From positions 1 to 7,288 of the forward strand of contig CALAMM010000073.1 in the NCBI GenBank assembly GCA_937925775.1: 7,288 nt of DNA, written 5' to 3'. Within the stretch, counting starts at the first letter, position 1, and each line of letters opens with the position of its first letter. The stretch is from an uncultured Fimbriimonadales bacterium (GTDB lineage: Bacteria; Armatimonadota; Fimbriimonadia; Fimbriimonadales; GBS-DC). The notes beneath the pieces are model-generated. The model had not been told where the DNA came from, made no database searches, and worked only from the letters and a program-made list of their open reading frames with translations. Positions 1 to 6,047 of this stretch are shown here, piece by piece. A program made the translations under genes and the position numbers.

Positions 1-196
1 AGTTGGGTGCGTGTCGTCGGCGGGGACGCCGACGCTACGAGTTTGGGTTTCGTCGGCGAGACGCCGACGCTACGAGTTTGGGTTTCGTCGGCGGGACGCC
101 GACGCTACGGGTTTGGGTGCGTGTCGTCGGCGGGGACGACGAGGCTACGAGTTGGGTGCGTGTCGTCGGCGGGGACGACGAGGCTACGACGCTACA
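1..196. repeat. Tandem array of 35-40 bp GC-rich palindromic repeats
   Basis: Five consecutive units occupy 1-39, 40-74, 75-109, 110-149 and 150-188, and a fragment (ACGCTAC) follows at 189-195. Each unit has a spacer (GTTTGGGTTT, or the longer GTTGGGTGCGTGT form), a left arm CGTCGGCG, a loop of 3-4 bases (GGGA, AGA or GGA), a right arm CGCCGACG and a CTACG tail. Units 1-3 have perfect 8 bp arms. Units 4 and 5 carry the right arm CGACGAGG, so only 5 bp (CGTCG/CGACG) still pair. The array begins at base 1, so it probably extends out of the window. All three forward frames are open through it because the unit contains no forward stop, and the mixed unit lengths shift the frame. I therefore read it as non-coding. 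The units look like a dispersed bacterial palindromic repeat (REP/MITE-like), but the function is unknown. Confidence 0.85.
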
Positions 197-217
197 AATG
201 GCGTTCCACCCAAGAGG

Positions 218-276
218 TACCCTCTCCACTTATTTGGGTTCCCTCTGCAAGCGGGGAGTACCTAAAGGAGAGGGTA
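218..276. repeat. Long imperfect inverted repeat upstream of the trans-sulfuration gene
   Basis: A perfect 10 bp stem pairs TACCCTCTCC (218-227) with GGAGAGGGTA (267-276). Inside it TTTGGGT (233-239) can pair with ACCTAAA (260-266) with one G-T pair, and TCCC (240-243) with GGGA (254-257). The right arm overlaps the -10 element of the putative promoter at 273-280. It therefore lies mostly upstream of the expected transcript start and could act as a DNA operator. If transcription comes from further upstream it would form an RNA hairpin instead, as a terminator or attenuator. A small palindromic element is a third possibility. Confidence 0.6.
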
Positions 277-280
277 TACT
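273..280 (+). promoter_or_regulatory. Putative extended -10 promoter (GGTATACT) of the trans-sulfuration gene
   Basis: TATACT at 275-280 is preceded by GG and ends 22 bases before the ATG at 303. The expected start near 287 gives a leader of about 16 bases that contains the AGGAG at 290-294. No recognisable -35 lies at the usual spacing. The same octamer precedes the tRNA gene at the other end of the window, and related octamers precede three other genes. Confidence 0.5.
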
Positions 281-289
281 ACCCGATGC

Positions 290-294
290 AGGAG
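290..294 (+). promoter_or_regulatory. Ribosome binding site AGGAG that sets the start at 303
   Basis: AGGAG lies 8 bases before ATG 303. The reading frame is open far upstream, through the repeat array, with an in-frame ATG at 198 and a TTG at 3. This site, the promoter at 273-280 and the family's usual N-terminus together favour 303. Confidence 0.65.
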
Positions 295-302
295 CAGGCA
301 CG

Positions 303-1445
303 ATGCATTTTGAGACGCGAGCGATACGAGTCGGTCAGGAGCCAGACCCCGCCACAGGGGCGATTATCACCCCCATCTACGCGACCACGAACTTCCAGCG
401 CAGCTCCATAGACCAGCAGAACGGCTATAGCTATTCGCGCGTGTCGAATCCGACGCGCGCCGCCGCCGAGCAGTGCCTCGCTGCGCTGGAGAACGGTAAG
501 TACGGGCTATTGTTCGCGTCAGGCATGGCGGCAGAAGTCGCGCTGCTGGGGCTACTACGACCAGGCGACCATGTGGTCTGCACGCGCGATGTGTACGGCG
601 GCACCATCTCGATGTGGAAACACCTCGCGCCGCAACGGGGGATTAGCGTCTCCTACGCCGATATGCGCTGCTTGGACGCGGTGGAGGCGGCAATCCAGCC
701 GAACACGCGCATGCTCTGGCTCGAATCGCCCACCAACCCGCTGACCTATGTGCTGGACATTCGCGCGCTTGCCGAGATCGGGCGTCGGCGCGGATTGCTG
801 ACCGTTATCGACAACACCTTCGCCACGCCGTATTTGCAGAACCCGCTGGACATGGGCATCGATATCGTGGTGCATAGCGTGACGAAGTATCTGGGCGGGC
901 ATAGCGACGTTTTGGGCGGCGCGCTGGTGTTCAATCGCGACGATTTGCACGAGCCGTTGTGGGATCAGCAGGCGATTGGGGGCGCGGTGCTGTCGCCTTT
1001 TGAGAGCTGGCTGCTACTGCGCGGAATGAAAACGCTGGCTGTGCGCATGCGCGCCCACTGCGAGAACGCGATGCGCATCGCGCATTACCTCGCGGAACAC
1101 CCGAAAGTGGAGCGCGTGCTGTATCCTGGTTTGCCCGACCATCCGCAACACGCGCTGGCGAAACAGCAGATGCGCGACTTCGGCGGGATGATCGCGGTGT
1201 ATCTAAAGGCCGACCGCGCAGGCGTGGATCGGTTCTGCCGATCGTTGCGCCTGTTCAACCTCGCCAGCAGTCTCGGCGGCGTCGAATCGCTGATTGGCTA
1301 TCCCGCCACGATGTCGCACGAAGGCTTAACGCCCGAAGAGCGCGCCGAGCGCGGAATTACGGACAACCTCGTGCGCCTCTCCGTCGGAATCGAGCATGTC
1401 GAGGACTTGATTGCCGACTTGGAGGGGGCGTTGGCGGTCTTGTAG
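303..1445 (+). CDS. PLP-dependent trans-sulfuration enzyme (cystathionine gamma-synthase / gamma-lyase family)
   Basis: This 380-residue cytoplasmic enzyme belongs to the Cys/Met-metabolism PLP family, whose members make or split cystathionine in methionine and cysteine metabolism. The length is normal for the family (about 380-400). The N-terminus has the typical form, with GQEPDPATGAIITPIY at 11-26. YSYSR (42-46) supplies Tyr44 and Arg46, the residues that contact cofactor phosphate from the neighbouring subunit. ASGMAA is at 72-77, and Tyr98 should stack on PLP. D170 in VIDNTFATP contacts the pyridine nitrogen. K195 in SVTKYLGGH is the Schiff-base lysine. R358 in RLSVGIE binds the substrate carboxylate. 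E328 in SLGGVESL is the residue seen in gamma-synthases and gamma-lyases rather than methionine gamma-lyases. Synthase (MetB) and lyase (MccB) cannot be separated from sequence by eye, and O-acetylhomoserine sulfhydrylase is less likely. The gene stands alone, with its own promoter and a stem-loop after it. Confidence 0.93.
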   Translation: MHFETRAIRVGQEPDPATGAIITPIYATTNFQRSSIDQQNGYSYSRVSNPTRAAAEQCLAALENGKYGLLFASGMAAEVALLGLLRPGDHVVCTRDVYGGTISMWKHLAPQRGISVSYADMRCLDAVEAAIQPNTRMLWLESPTNPLTYVLDIRALAEIGRRRGLLTVIDNTFATPYLQNPLDMGIDIVVHSVTKYLGGHSDVLGGALVFNRDDLHEPLWDQQAIGGAVLSPFESWLLLRGMKTLAVRMRAHCENAMRIAHYLAEHPKVERVLYPGLPDHPQHALAKQQMRDFGGMIAVYLKADRAGVDRFCRSLRLFNLASSLGGVESLIGYPATMSHEGLTPEERAERGITDNLVRLSVGIEHVEDLIADLEGALAVL

Positions 1446-1477
1446 GTCGGGCAAATCGGCACTGCGACGCCTGTCGT

Positions 1478-1505
1478 AGTCTTAGCGTCCTCACGGGCTA
1501 AGGCT
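1478..1505 (+). terminator. Stem-loop after the trans-sulfuration gene, possible terminator
   Basis: AGTCTTAGC (1478-1486) pairs with GCTAAGGCT (1497-1505) as a 9 bp stem with one G-T pair, and an inner CC/GG can extend it around a short loop. It starts 32 bases after the stop codon. No T-tract follows (the next bases are TGAATACC), so it is a weak intrinsic terminator candidate or simply a 3'-end structure. The rest of the 193-base gap to the protease shows only a weak -10-like AATACT at 1584-1589. Confidence 0.4.
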
Positions 1506-1628
1506 TGAATACCCCCAGCGCGGGCGACACCTGCAGACGCCACAATCGCTCACTGAACTCCACACACCGTCTCAAAAACTCGCAATACTACAGCCCTCCA
1601 ACCTCCGCTTGTGGGGAAAGATAGGCTC

Positions 1629-1633
1629 GGAGG
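1629..1633 (+). promoter_or_regulatory. Ribosome binding site GGAGG of the subtilase
   Basis: GGAGG sits 5 bases before ATG 1639. It selects that start over the in-frame TTG at 1609, which would add ten residues in front of an otherwise clean signal peptide. Confidence 0.7.
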
Positions 1634-1638
1634 TTTTC

Positions 1639-3744
1639 ATGCGCATCGGTATCGGGCTGGCAGGGTTGTTGTTGGGGGTTAGTGTGTGGGCGCAGGATGC
1701 CCTGAACGCGCCTATTGCTTACGATGCGGAGCGCGACGCCTACTACCTCGCCAACGAGCTGGTGGTGGGGCTGGAGCCGGACGCGCCGACGGCCTTAGCG
1801 CAGCAGGCGATGCTTTGGGTGGGCAACCTACGCGATTTGCAAACGCCGCTCCAAGCAGGCGTCGTGCGCCTCGATGCAGGGCTGAACCCCGACAGCGTGC
1901 GCATGTTCCTGCAAGCGTTGCCGGGCGTGCGTTATGTGGAGCGCAACTACCTCGCCTTCACTTGCAATCCCCCCAGCGACCCGCTGTTTCCGCAGCAGTG
2001 GGGACTGACCAAAATCCAAGCAATACAGGCATGGGCGCTGTGGCAACCTCAGAGGACGGTCTATATCGCTATCTTAGACACCGGTATCGACGCCACGCAC
2101 CCCGACCTGTCGCAGAAAGTGCGTCGCTACAGCAACGGTTCGGTCTACGGCTACAACGCCCTCAACAATACCTCCAACGCGCATGATGTGCAAGGGCACG
2201 GCACGCACTGTGCAGGCATCGCCGCGGCGCATACAAACAACGGTATCGGCATCGCGGGCGTGGCGGCGTGGAACGCGAGCCTCACCTCGTCTCATACCGC
2301 CGTGCAGCTGATGCCTGTGAAAGTGCTGAACGATCAGGGCTATGGCAGCTTCGCCGATGTTGCCCGGGGGATTATCTGGGCGGTGGACAACGGCGCGCAT
2401 GTTATTAGCCTCAGTCTCGGCACCACCGCAGGGACACAGCAACTTCAAGACGCTGTAAACTATGCGTGGAATCGTGGCTGCCTTGTGGTCGCGGCGGCAG
2501 GCAATAATGGCACAAATGCACCATTTTATCCTGCCTACTACGAGAATGTGCTTGCCGTGGCTGCCACAGACCCCACAGATACCCTCACCTCTTTCTCCCA
2601 GTACGGCGCATGGGTGGACATCGCCGCGCCTGGGCAAGCGATACTCTCTACCGTGCCAGGAGGGGGGTATGAAAGCTGGAGCGGCACCTCGATGGCGTGT
2701 CCGCATGTCGCGGGGGCGGCAGCGCTGGTGTGGTCTGCGGCGCCCAGCCTAAGCAATCAGCAGGTTCGCCACGCCTTGGAGGACACTGCTGACCCGTGTC
2801 AGCCCTATTGGTTCGGCGGGATCGGCGAGGGGAAGGGACGATTGAACCTGTACCGCGCTCTGCAAGCGGCGCTCCAGATGGAGAACACCCCCGCCCTGAG
2901 CCAGATTGCGCTGAGTCCCACTTCAGTTCGGGCAGGGGGCACGGTGCGGGGCACTATCACCCTGAATCGAGCGGCAGGAGCAGGGGGCGTGGTGGTGCAG
3001 CTGCGCAGTAGCAACCCCGCCCTCGCGTGGTGCCCTGCGTCCATCACCATTCCGCAAGGGCAGACAACAGGCGCGTTCGACATCGCCACCAGCGTCTCGG
3101 GCTACGGTAGCGCAACGATTACCGCGACGGCAGGGGGCGTCTCGCGCTCGGCAACACTACAGGTCATCTCAGCCTATCGCGTGCAGACCCTCACGCTCTC
3201 GCCCAGCACGCTCACCGGGGGGCAGACCGCGACGCTGACCGTGCGCCTCACCGCGCCTGCCCCCAGCGGCGGCGTGTCAGTGCGCCTGAATAGCAGCAAC
3301 CCTGCGATCGCTTCGGTTGCGGCGAGTGTGGTCGTGCCCGCAGGTCAGCAGAGCGTGAGCGTGCGCGTTTCCACCACGCCAGTGGCAAACCGCGCCATAG
3401 TGAACCTCACCGCCTCTGTAGGCGACTCGCACTCCAGCGCGACGCTGACTGTGAACCCGCCTGCACCCGTTGCTCTATCGCTTTCTCCTGCCGTGGTGCT
3501 TGGTGGGCGCACCGCGACGGCGACCGTGGTACTCAGCGCGCCTGCGCCAAGAAACGGGCTGTGGTTGCGTGTCAGCAACGATCAGCCAAACCGCGTGTGG
3601 ACGCCTGCCACAGTCTATGTGCGTCCTGGAATGCGCACGGTGCAGTTCGTTGTCCAGACCTATTCGGGACGCGGGGCTGTGAACGCCACCATTACGGTTG
3701 CGACAGAGGGTGGAACGCGCTCGGCGACGCTGGGGGTTAGGTAG
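1639..3744 (+). CDS. Secreted subtilisin-like serine protease (S8) with three C-terminal Ig-like repeats
   Basis: This 701-residue secreted endopeptidase probably degrades extracellular protein. Residues 1-19 form a signal peptide (Arg2, hydrophobic core, likely cleavage after VWA before QD). Residues about 38-107 resemble a subtilase propeptide (NELVVGL, then RYVERNYLAF). The catalytic domain spans about 115-412 and keeps every key residue: D147 in AILDTGID, H187 in GHGTHCAG, oxyanion N289 in AAAGNNG and S351 in SGTSMACPHVAG. Three beta-rich repeats of about 90 residues follow at 421-509, 516-605 and 611-700. Each opens with a (L/A)(T/S)LSP-like strand and ends with a SATL(Q/T/G)V strand, as in bacterial Ig-like domains. 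They probably bind a surface or polymer, or space out the enzyme. No sorting motif or C-terminal membrane segment is present, so the product is probably released. The 3' end converges on the permease gene 27 bases away, with no obvious terminator between them. Confidence 0.95.
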   Translation: MRIGIGLAGLLLGVSVWAQDALNAPIAYDAERDAYYLANELVVGLEPDAPTALAQQAMLWVGNLRDLQTPLQAGVVRLDAGLNPDSVRMFLQALPGVRYVERNYLAFTCNPPSDPLFPQQWGLTKIQAIQAWALWQPQRTVYIAILDTGIDATHPDLSQKVRRYSNGSVYGYNALNNTSNAHDVQGHGTHCAGIAAAHTNNGIGIAGVAAWNASLTSSHTAVQLMPVKVLNDQGYGSFADVARGIIWAVDNGAHVISLSLGTTAGTQQLQDAVNYAWNRGCLVVAAAGNNGTNAPFYPAYYENVLAVAATDPTDTLTSFSQYGAWVDIAAPGQAILSTVPGGGYESWSGTSMACPHVAGAAALVWSAAPSLSNQQVRHALEDTADPCQPYWFGGIGEGKGRLNLYRALQAALQMENTPALSQIALSPTSVRAGGTVRGTITLNRAAGAGGVVVQLRSSNPALAWCPASITIPQGQTTGAFDIATSVSGYGSATITATAGGVSRSATLQVISAYRVQTLTLSPSTLTGGQTATLTVRLTAPAPSGGVSVRLNSSNPAIASVAASVVVPAGQQSVSVRVSTTPVANRAIVNLTASVGDSHSSATLTVNPPAPVALSLSPAVVLGGRTATATVVLSAPAPRNGLWLRVSNDQPNRVWTPATVYVRPGMRTVQFVVQTYSGRGAVNATITVATEGGTRSATLGVR

Positions 3745-3771
3745 TCTCGGTCTCGCGTTGGGTGCAGGTGG

Positions 3772-4959
3772 CTACTTGTCTAAGCGGGGCTTTTGGGCGA
3801 GTGCGCCTGCACTGAGCGTTGCTGTCAGCGCCAGCCCCGTGCTTGTGAGGAAGGCGATTGATGCGCCGAAGGTTTGCCACAGCCATCCGAACAGCACGCT
3901 TGCAGGGAGCGCTGCGATGCCCACCACGAAGTGGAACAGCCCGTACGCCTGTCCGCTCTGCGCGGCGGGGGCGAACTCGGCGACCAGCGCACGCTCTGCG
4001 CCCTCCGTCAGCGCGTAGAACACCGCATACAGCGCGAACAGCCCCACAATCTGCCACAGTGCGCTCGCGTAGCCGAACCCTGCGTACACCAGCGCATAGC
4101 AGAGCCAGCCCCAGCGCAGGAGGCGCAACCGCCCCAATTGATCCGACAGCCATCCCCCATACACGCTGAACGCGCTGCGCAACAGGTTCAACCCCATCCA
4201 CAAGAGCGGCGCAAGGGCAGCTGGCGCGCCCGCATCCTGCGCCCGCATCAGCAGGAACGCATCGCTGGAGTTGCCCAGCGTGAACACGAAAACGCACCCC
4301 AGATACCAGCCGAACCGCCCCTTTAGCAGCCCGCGCGCCCCCGACAGCGGATGTTTCGCCGCCGAACGCGGCATCACGGGCGCGTCCCGCACCCCCCACC
4401 AGAACACTCCCAGCGACAACAACGCAGGAACCGCCGCTATCAGAAACACCAGCCGATAGTTCTCCGGCGCAAGCAGCAGAATCGACGCCGCCAGCGCTGG
4501 CCCCATCGCTGCGCCGAGATTGTCCATCGCCCGATGGAAGCCGAACGCCAACCCCCGATTCTCAGGCGCGGTCGAAACGGCAATCAGTGCGTCGCGCGGC
4601 GCTGTGCGCATGCCCTTGCCGAACCGATCGATAAACCGCAGCACCAACACCTGCAGGGGCGCACTTGCAAACGCCAGCAGCGGGCGCGTGAACGCCGCCA
4701 GCGCGTAGCCCCAAAACGCCAACGCCCGATGCTGGCCTATCCGATCCGCCAGCCAGCCCGAGAAGAGTTTGAGCAAGCTTGCCGTCGTCTCCGCCAAGCC
4801 CTCAATCAGCCCAATTAGCGCAGGCGGCGCACCCAAACTGCGTAAAAAGAGCGGCAACAGCGGGAACACCATCTCGCTGCTGGTATCGTTCATCAGGCTC
4901 ACCGCGCCCAGCGCCAGCACTGGACGAGGAATCGACGACGCGCGAAACGAACCCCTCAT
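3772..4959 (-). CDS. Major facilitator superfamily permease
   Basis: This 395-residue integral inner-membrane transporter has alternating hydrophobic stretches consistent with 12 helices, the usual MFS size. Between helices 2 and 3 is the conserved loop GWLADRIGQHR (68-78), and the equivalent loop of the second half is GGWLSDQLGRLR (268-279). RFIDRFGKGMRTAPRDALIA (108-127) and the helix-5 segment around DNLGAAMGPALA (146-157) are typical of a common prokaryotic branch often annotated as drug or sugar efflux. The substrate cannot be told from sequence. The frame is open back to 5088, but the ATG at 4957-4959 fits best. A promoter-like GGTATCAT (4997 to 4990) and a GGGAGG (4979 to 4974) lie just upstream, and the earlier ATG at 5034 would lie upstream of that promoter. 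The GGGAGG-to-ATG gap of 14 bases is longer than usual. The gene is divergent from sucD. Confidence 0.9.
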   Translation of the reverse strand: MRGSFRASSIPRPVLALGAVSLMNDTSSEMVFPLLPLFLRSLGAPPALIGLIEGLAETTASLLKLFSGWLADRIGQHRALAFWGYALAAFTRPLLAFASAPLQVLVLRFIDRFGKGMRTAPRDALIAVSTAPENRGLAFGFHRAMDNLGAAMGPALAASILLLAPENYRLVFLIAAVPALLSLGVFWWGVRDAPVMPRSAAKHPLSGARGLLKGRFGWYLGCVFVFTLGNSSDAFLLMRAQDAGAPAALAPLLWMGLNLLRSAFSVYGGWLSDQLGRLRLLRWGWLCYALVYAGFGYASALWQIVGLFALYAVFYALTEGAERALVAEFAPAAQSGQAYGLFHFVVGIAALPASVLFGWLWQTFGASIAFLTSTGLALTATLSAGALAQKPRLDK

Positions 4960-4973
4960 GCTGGAAACCGTCG

Positions 4974-4979
4974 CCTCCC
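4974..4979 (-). promoter_or_regulatory. Probable ribosome binding site GGGAGG of the permease
   Basis: On the minus strand GGGAGG reads from 4979 to 4974, 14 bases before the ATG at 4959. The spacing is long but this is the only Shine-Dalgarno-like match in the leader. It helps choose the shorter protein. Confidence 0.4.
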
Positions 4980-4989
4980 ACGAAGCCTG

Positions 4990-4997
4990 ATGATACC
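4990..4997 (-). promoter_or_regulatory. Putative extended -10 promoter (GGTATCAT) of the permease
   Basis: Read on the minus strand, GGTATCAT ends at 4990. TATCAT differs from the TATAAT consensus by one base. The expected start near 4983 gives a leader of about 24 bases. No clear -35 is seen. The octamer TCATCAGG overlaps its downstream edge. Confidence 0.5.
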
Positions 4998-5036
4998 ACA
5001 CCCGCTTGCCGAGATAGCCACCCAAACGCCTCATCA

Positions 5037-5044
5037 GGTACAAT
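5037..5044 (+). promoter_or_regulatory. Putative extended -10 promoter (GGTACAAT) of sucD
   Basis: TACAAT at 5039-5044 is one base from consensus and is preceded by GG. The expected start near 5051 gives a leader of about 21 bases containing GAGGAG. No -35 lies at normal spacing; TTGCCG at 5006-5011 is too far (27 bases). The octamer TCATCAGG (5031-5038) overlaps its upstream edge. Confidence 0.5.
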
Positions 5045-5057
5045 CTTCTCCGACTGC

Positions 5058-5063
5058 GAGGAG
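5058..5063 (+). promoter_or_regulatory. Ribosome binding site GAGGAG of sucD
   Basis: GAGGAG lies 8 bases before the ATG at 5072, and that start gives the normal short SucD N-terminus. Confidence 0.65.
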
Positions 5064-5071
5064 AAACCACT

Positions 5072-5953
5072 ATGGCCATCTTGGTCAACGCCGATTCGAG
5101 GGTTCTGGTTCAGGGAATTACGGGGCGCGAAGGAGAGTTTCACACGCGCCAGATGATTGAGTACGGCACGAAAGTCGTCGCGGGCGTCACGCCAGGCAAG
5201 GGCGGGCAGGAAGTGGCAGGCGTGCCCGTGTTTGACACGGTCAAGCAAGCGGTTCGCGAGACGGGCGCAAATGTGTCGTGCATCTTCGTGCCCGCGCCGT
5301 TTGCACCCGACGCAATCCTGGAAGCCGCCGACGCCGGCGTGGAGCTCATCGTGTGTATCACTGAGGGCATCCCCGTTCAGGACATGGTGCGCGTCATCAG
5401 CTATGTGAAGCGCTGCACCAAAAGCCGCGTGATTGGGCCCAACTGCCCCGGAATTACCACCGCCGGTGAGTGTAAAGTGGGCATTATGCCCGGCATGCTG
5501 TTTAAGAAGGGGAATGTCGGTCTTGTCTCGCGTAGTGGCACGCTGACCTACGAAATCGTCTACGCGCTGACGCAGGCAGGGCTGGGGCAGTCGACCTGCG
5601 TGGGCATCGGAGGCGACCCGATTATCGGCACGACCTTCATCGATGTGCTGCCTTTGTTCGAGGCGGACCCGCAAACGGAGGCTGTCGTGCTGGTGGGCGA
5701 GATTGGTGGCTCGGACGAAGAGATCGCCGCAGAGTATATCAAGACCCAGATGAAAAAGCCCGTCGTGGGCTTCATCTCTGGGCGTACCGCACCGCCAGGT
5801 AAACGCATGGGGCACGCAGGCGCGATAATCGCGGGCGGCAAGGGCAGTCCCCAGTCTAAGGTTGCCGCGCTAATGGACGCCGGCGTGCCGATTGCCGACA
5901 CGCCCAGCGAGATTCCTATGCTGGTAAAGAAGGCATTAGAGGCTATAAAGTGA
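5072..5953 (+). CDS. sucD: Succinyl-CoA ligase (ADP-forming) subunit alpha
   Basis: This 293-residue cytoplasmic protein is the CoA-binding, phosphohistidine-carrying subunit of succinyl-CoA synthetase, which interconverts succinyl-CoA and succinate with formation of a nucleoside triphosphate in the TCA cycle. The length matches the family (about 290). The CoA-binding Rossmann domain shows GITGREG (15-21), PGKGG (41-45), VPAPFA (73-78) and ITEGIP (96-101). GPNCPGI is at 122-128, SRSGTLTYE at 153-161 and GIGGDPIIG at 178-186. H248 in GKRMGHAG is the phosphorylated active-site histidine. The partner beta subunit gene sucC, usually directly upstream, is absent. The upstream neighbour is the divergent permease, so sucC must lie elsewhere. 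An ATP-citrate-lyase-like or other acyl-CoA ligase subunit is possible but less likely given the close match to SucD. Confidence 0.95.
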   Translation: MAILVNADSRVLVQGITGREGEFHTRQMIEYGTKVVAGVTPGKGGQEVAGVPVFDTVKQAVRETGANVSCIFVPAPFAPDAILEAADAGVELIVCITEGIPVQDMVRVISYVKRCTKSRVIGPNCPGITTAGECKVGIMPGMLFKKGNVGLVSRSGTLTYEIVYALTQAGLGQSTCVGIGGDPIIGTTFIDVLPLFEADPQTEAVVLVGEIGGSDEEIAAEYIKTQMKKPVVGFISGRTAPPGKRMGHAGAIIAGGKGSPQSKVAALMDAGVPIADTPSEIPMLVKKALEAIK

Positions 5954-5994
5954 GCTCGGTTGCGCGTCGTGCATCGGCTGCTGCATCAGTTGAA

Positions 5995-6010
5995 CACTCG
6001 GCAGCGAGTG
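5995..6010. repeat. Perfect 6 bp hairpin between sucD and ald
   Basis: CACTCG (5995-6000), loop GCAG, CGAGTG (6005-6010). It lies 41 bases after the sucD stop and 20 bases before the putative ald -10. With no T-tract after it, it is a poor intrinsic terminator and could equally be an operator-like dyad. Confidence 0.35.
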
Positions 6011-6029
6011 CGCGGCGTCTGCGTTATCA

Positions 6030-6037
6030 GGTACACT
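6030..6037 (+). promoter_or_regulatory. Putative extended -10 promoter (GGTACACT) of ald
   Basis: TACACT at 6032-6037, preceded by GG, ends only 10 bases before the ald ATG at 6048. The expected start near 6044 leaves a leader of about 4 bases and no room for a ribosome binding site. Ten bases (ATCAGGTACA, 6026-6035) are identical to the sucD promoter at 5033-5042. No -35 is recognised. Confidence 0.45.
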
Positions 6038-6047
6038 TGTAGATGCA

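Noticed and set aside
1..196. CRISPR array
   Set aside because: The whole unit, including the would-be spacer, is repeated. Unit length varies between 35 and 40 and there are no unique spacers or cas genes.
3..302. N-terminal extension of the trans-sulfuration enzyme by 100 residues (TTG at 3), or by 35 residues from ATG 198
   Set aside because: The extension is a translation of the palindromic repeats and of the inverted repeat. The ribosome binding site at 290-294 and the family N-terminus fit ATG 303.
1584..1589. AATACT as a -10 element for the subtilase
   Set aside because: It is only a partial match to the GGTAnnnT form seen at the other genes, lies 50 bases before the ATG and has no -35. 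It is mentioned but not called.
2074..2706. 210-residue open frame on the minus strand over the subtilase
   Set aside because: It is antisense to the catalytic domain with all active-site motifs intact on the plus strand. No domain is seen in the minus frame.
3737..4818. Several open frames over the permease gene (plus strand and another minus frame)
   Set aside because: They are Arg/Pro/Ala-rich with no motifs, and they overlap a clear MFS protein throughout.
4960..5088. Longer permease start (438 residues from 5088, or ATG at 5034)
   Set aside because: The extra N-terminus is basic and non-membrane, overlaps the sucD leader and start, and lies upstream of the likely permease promoter.
4802..5815. 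337-residue open frame on the minus strand over sucD
   Set aside because: It lies antisense to the strongly conserved sucD, shows no recognisable domain and is His/Asp/Arg-rich, as expected from a shadow frame in GC-rich DNA.
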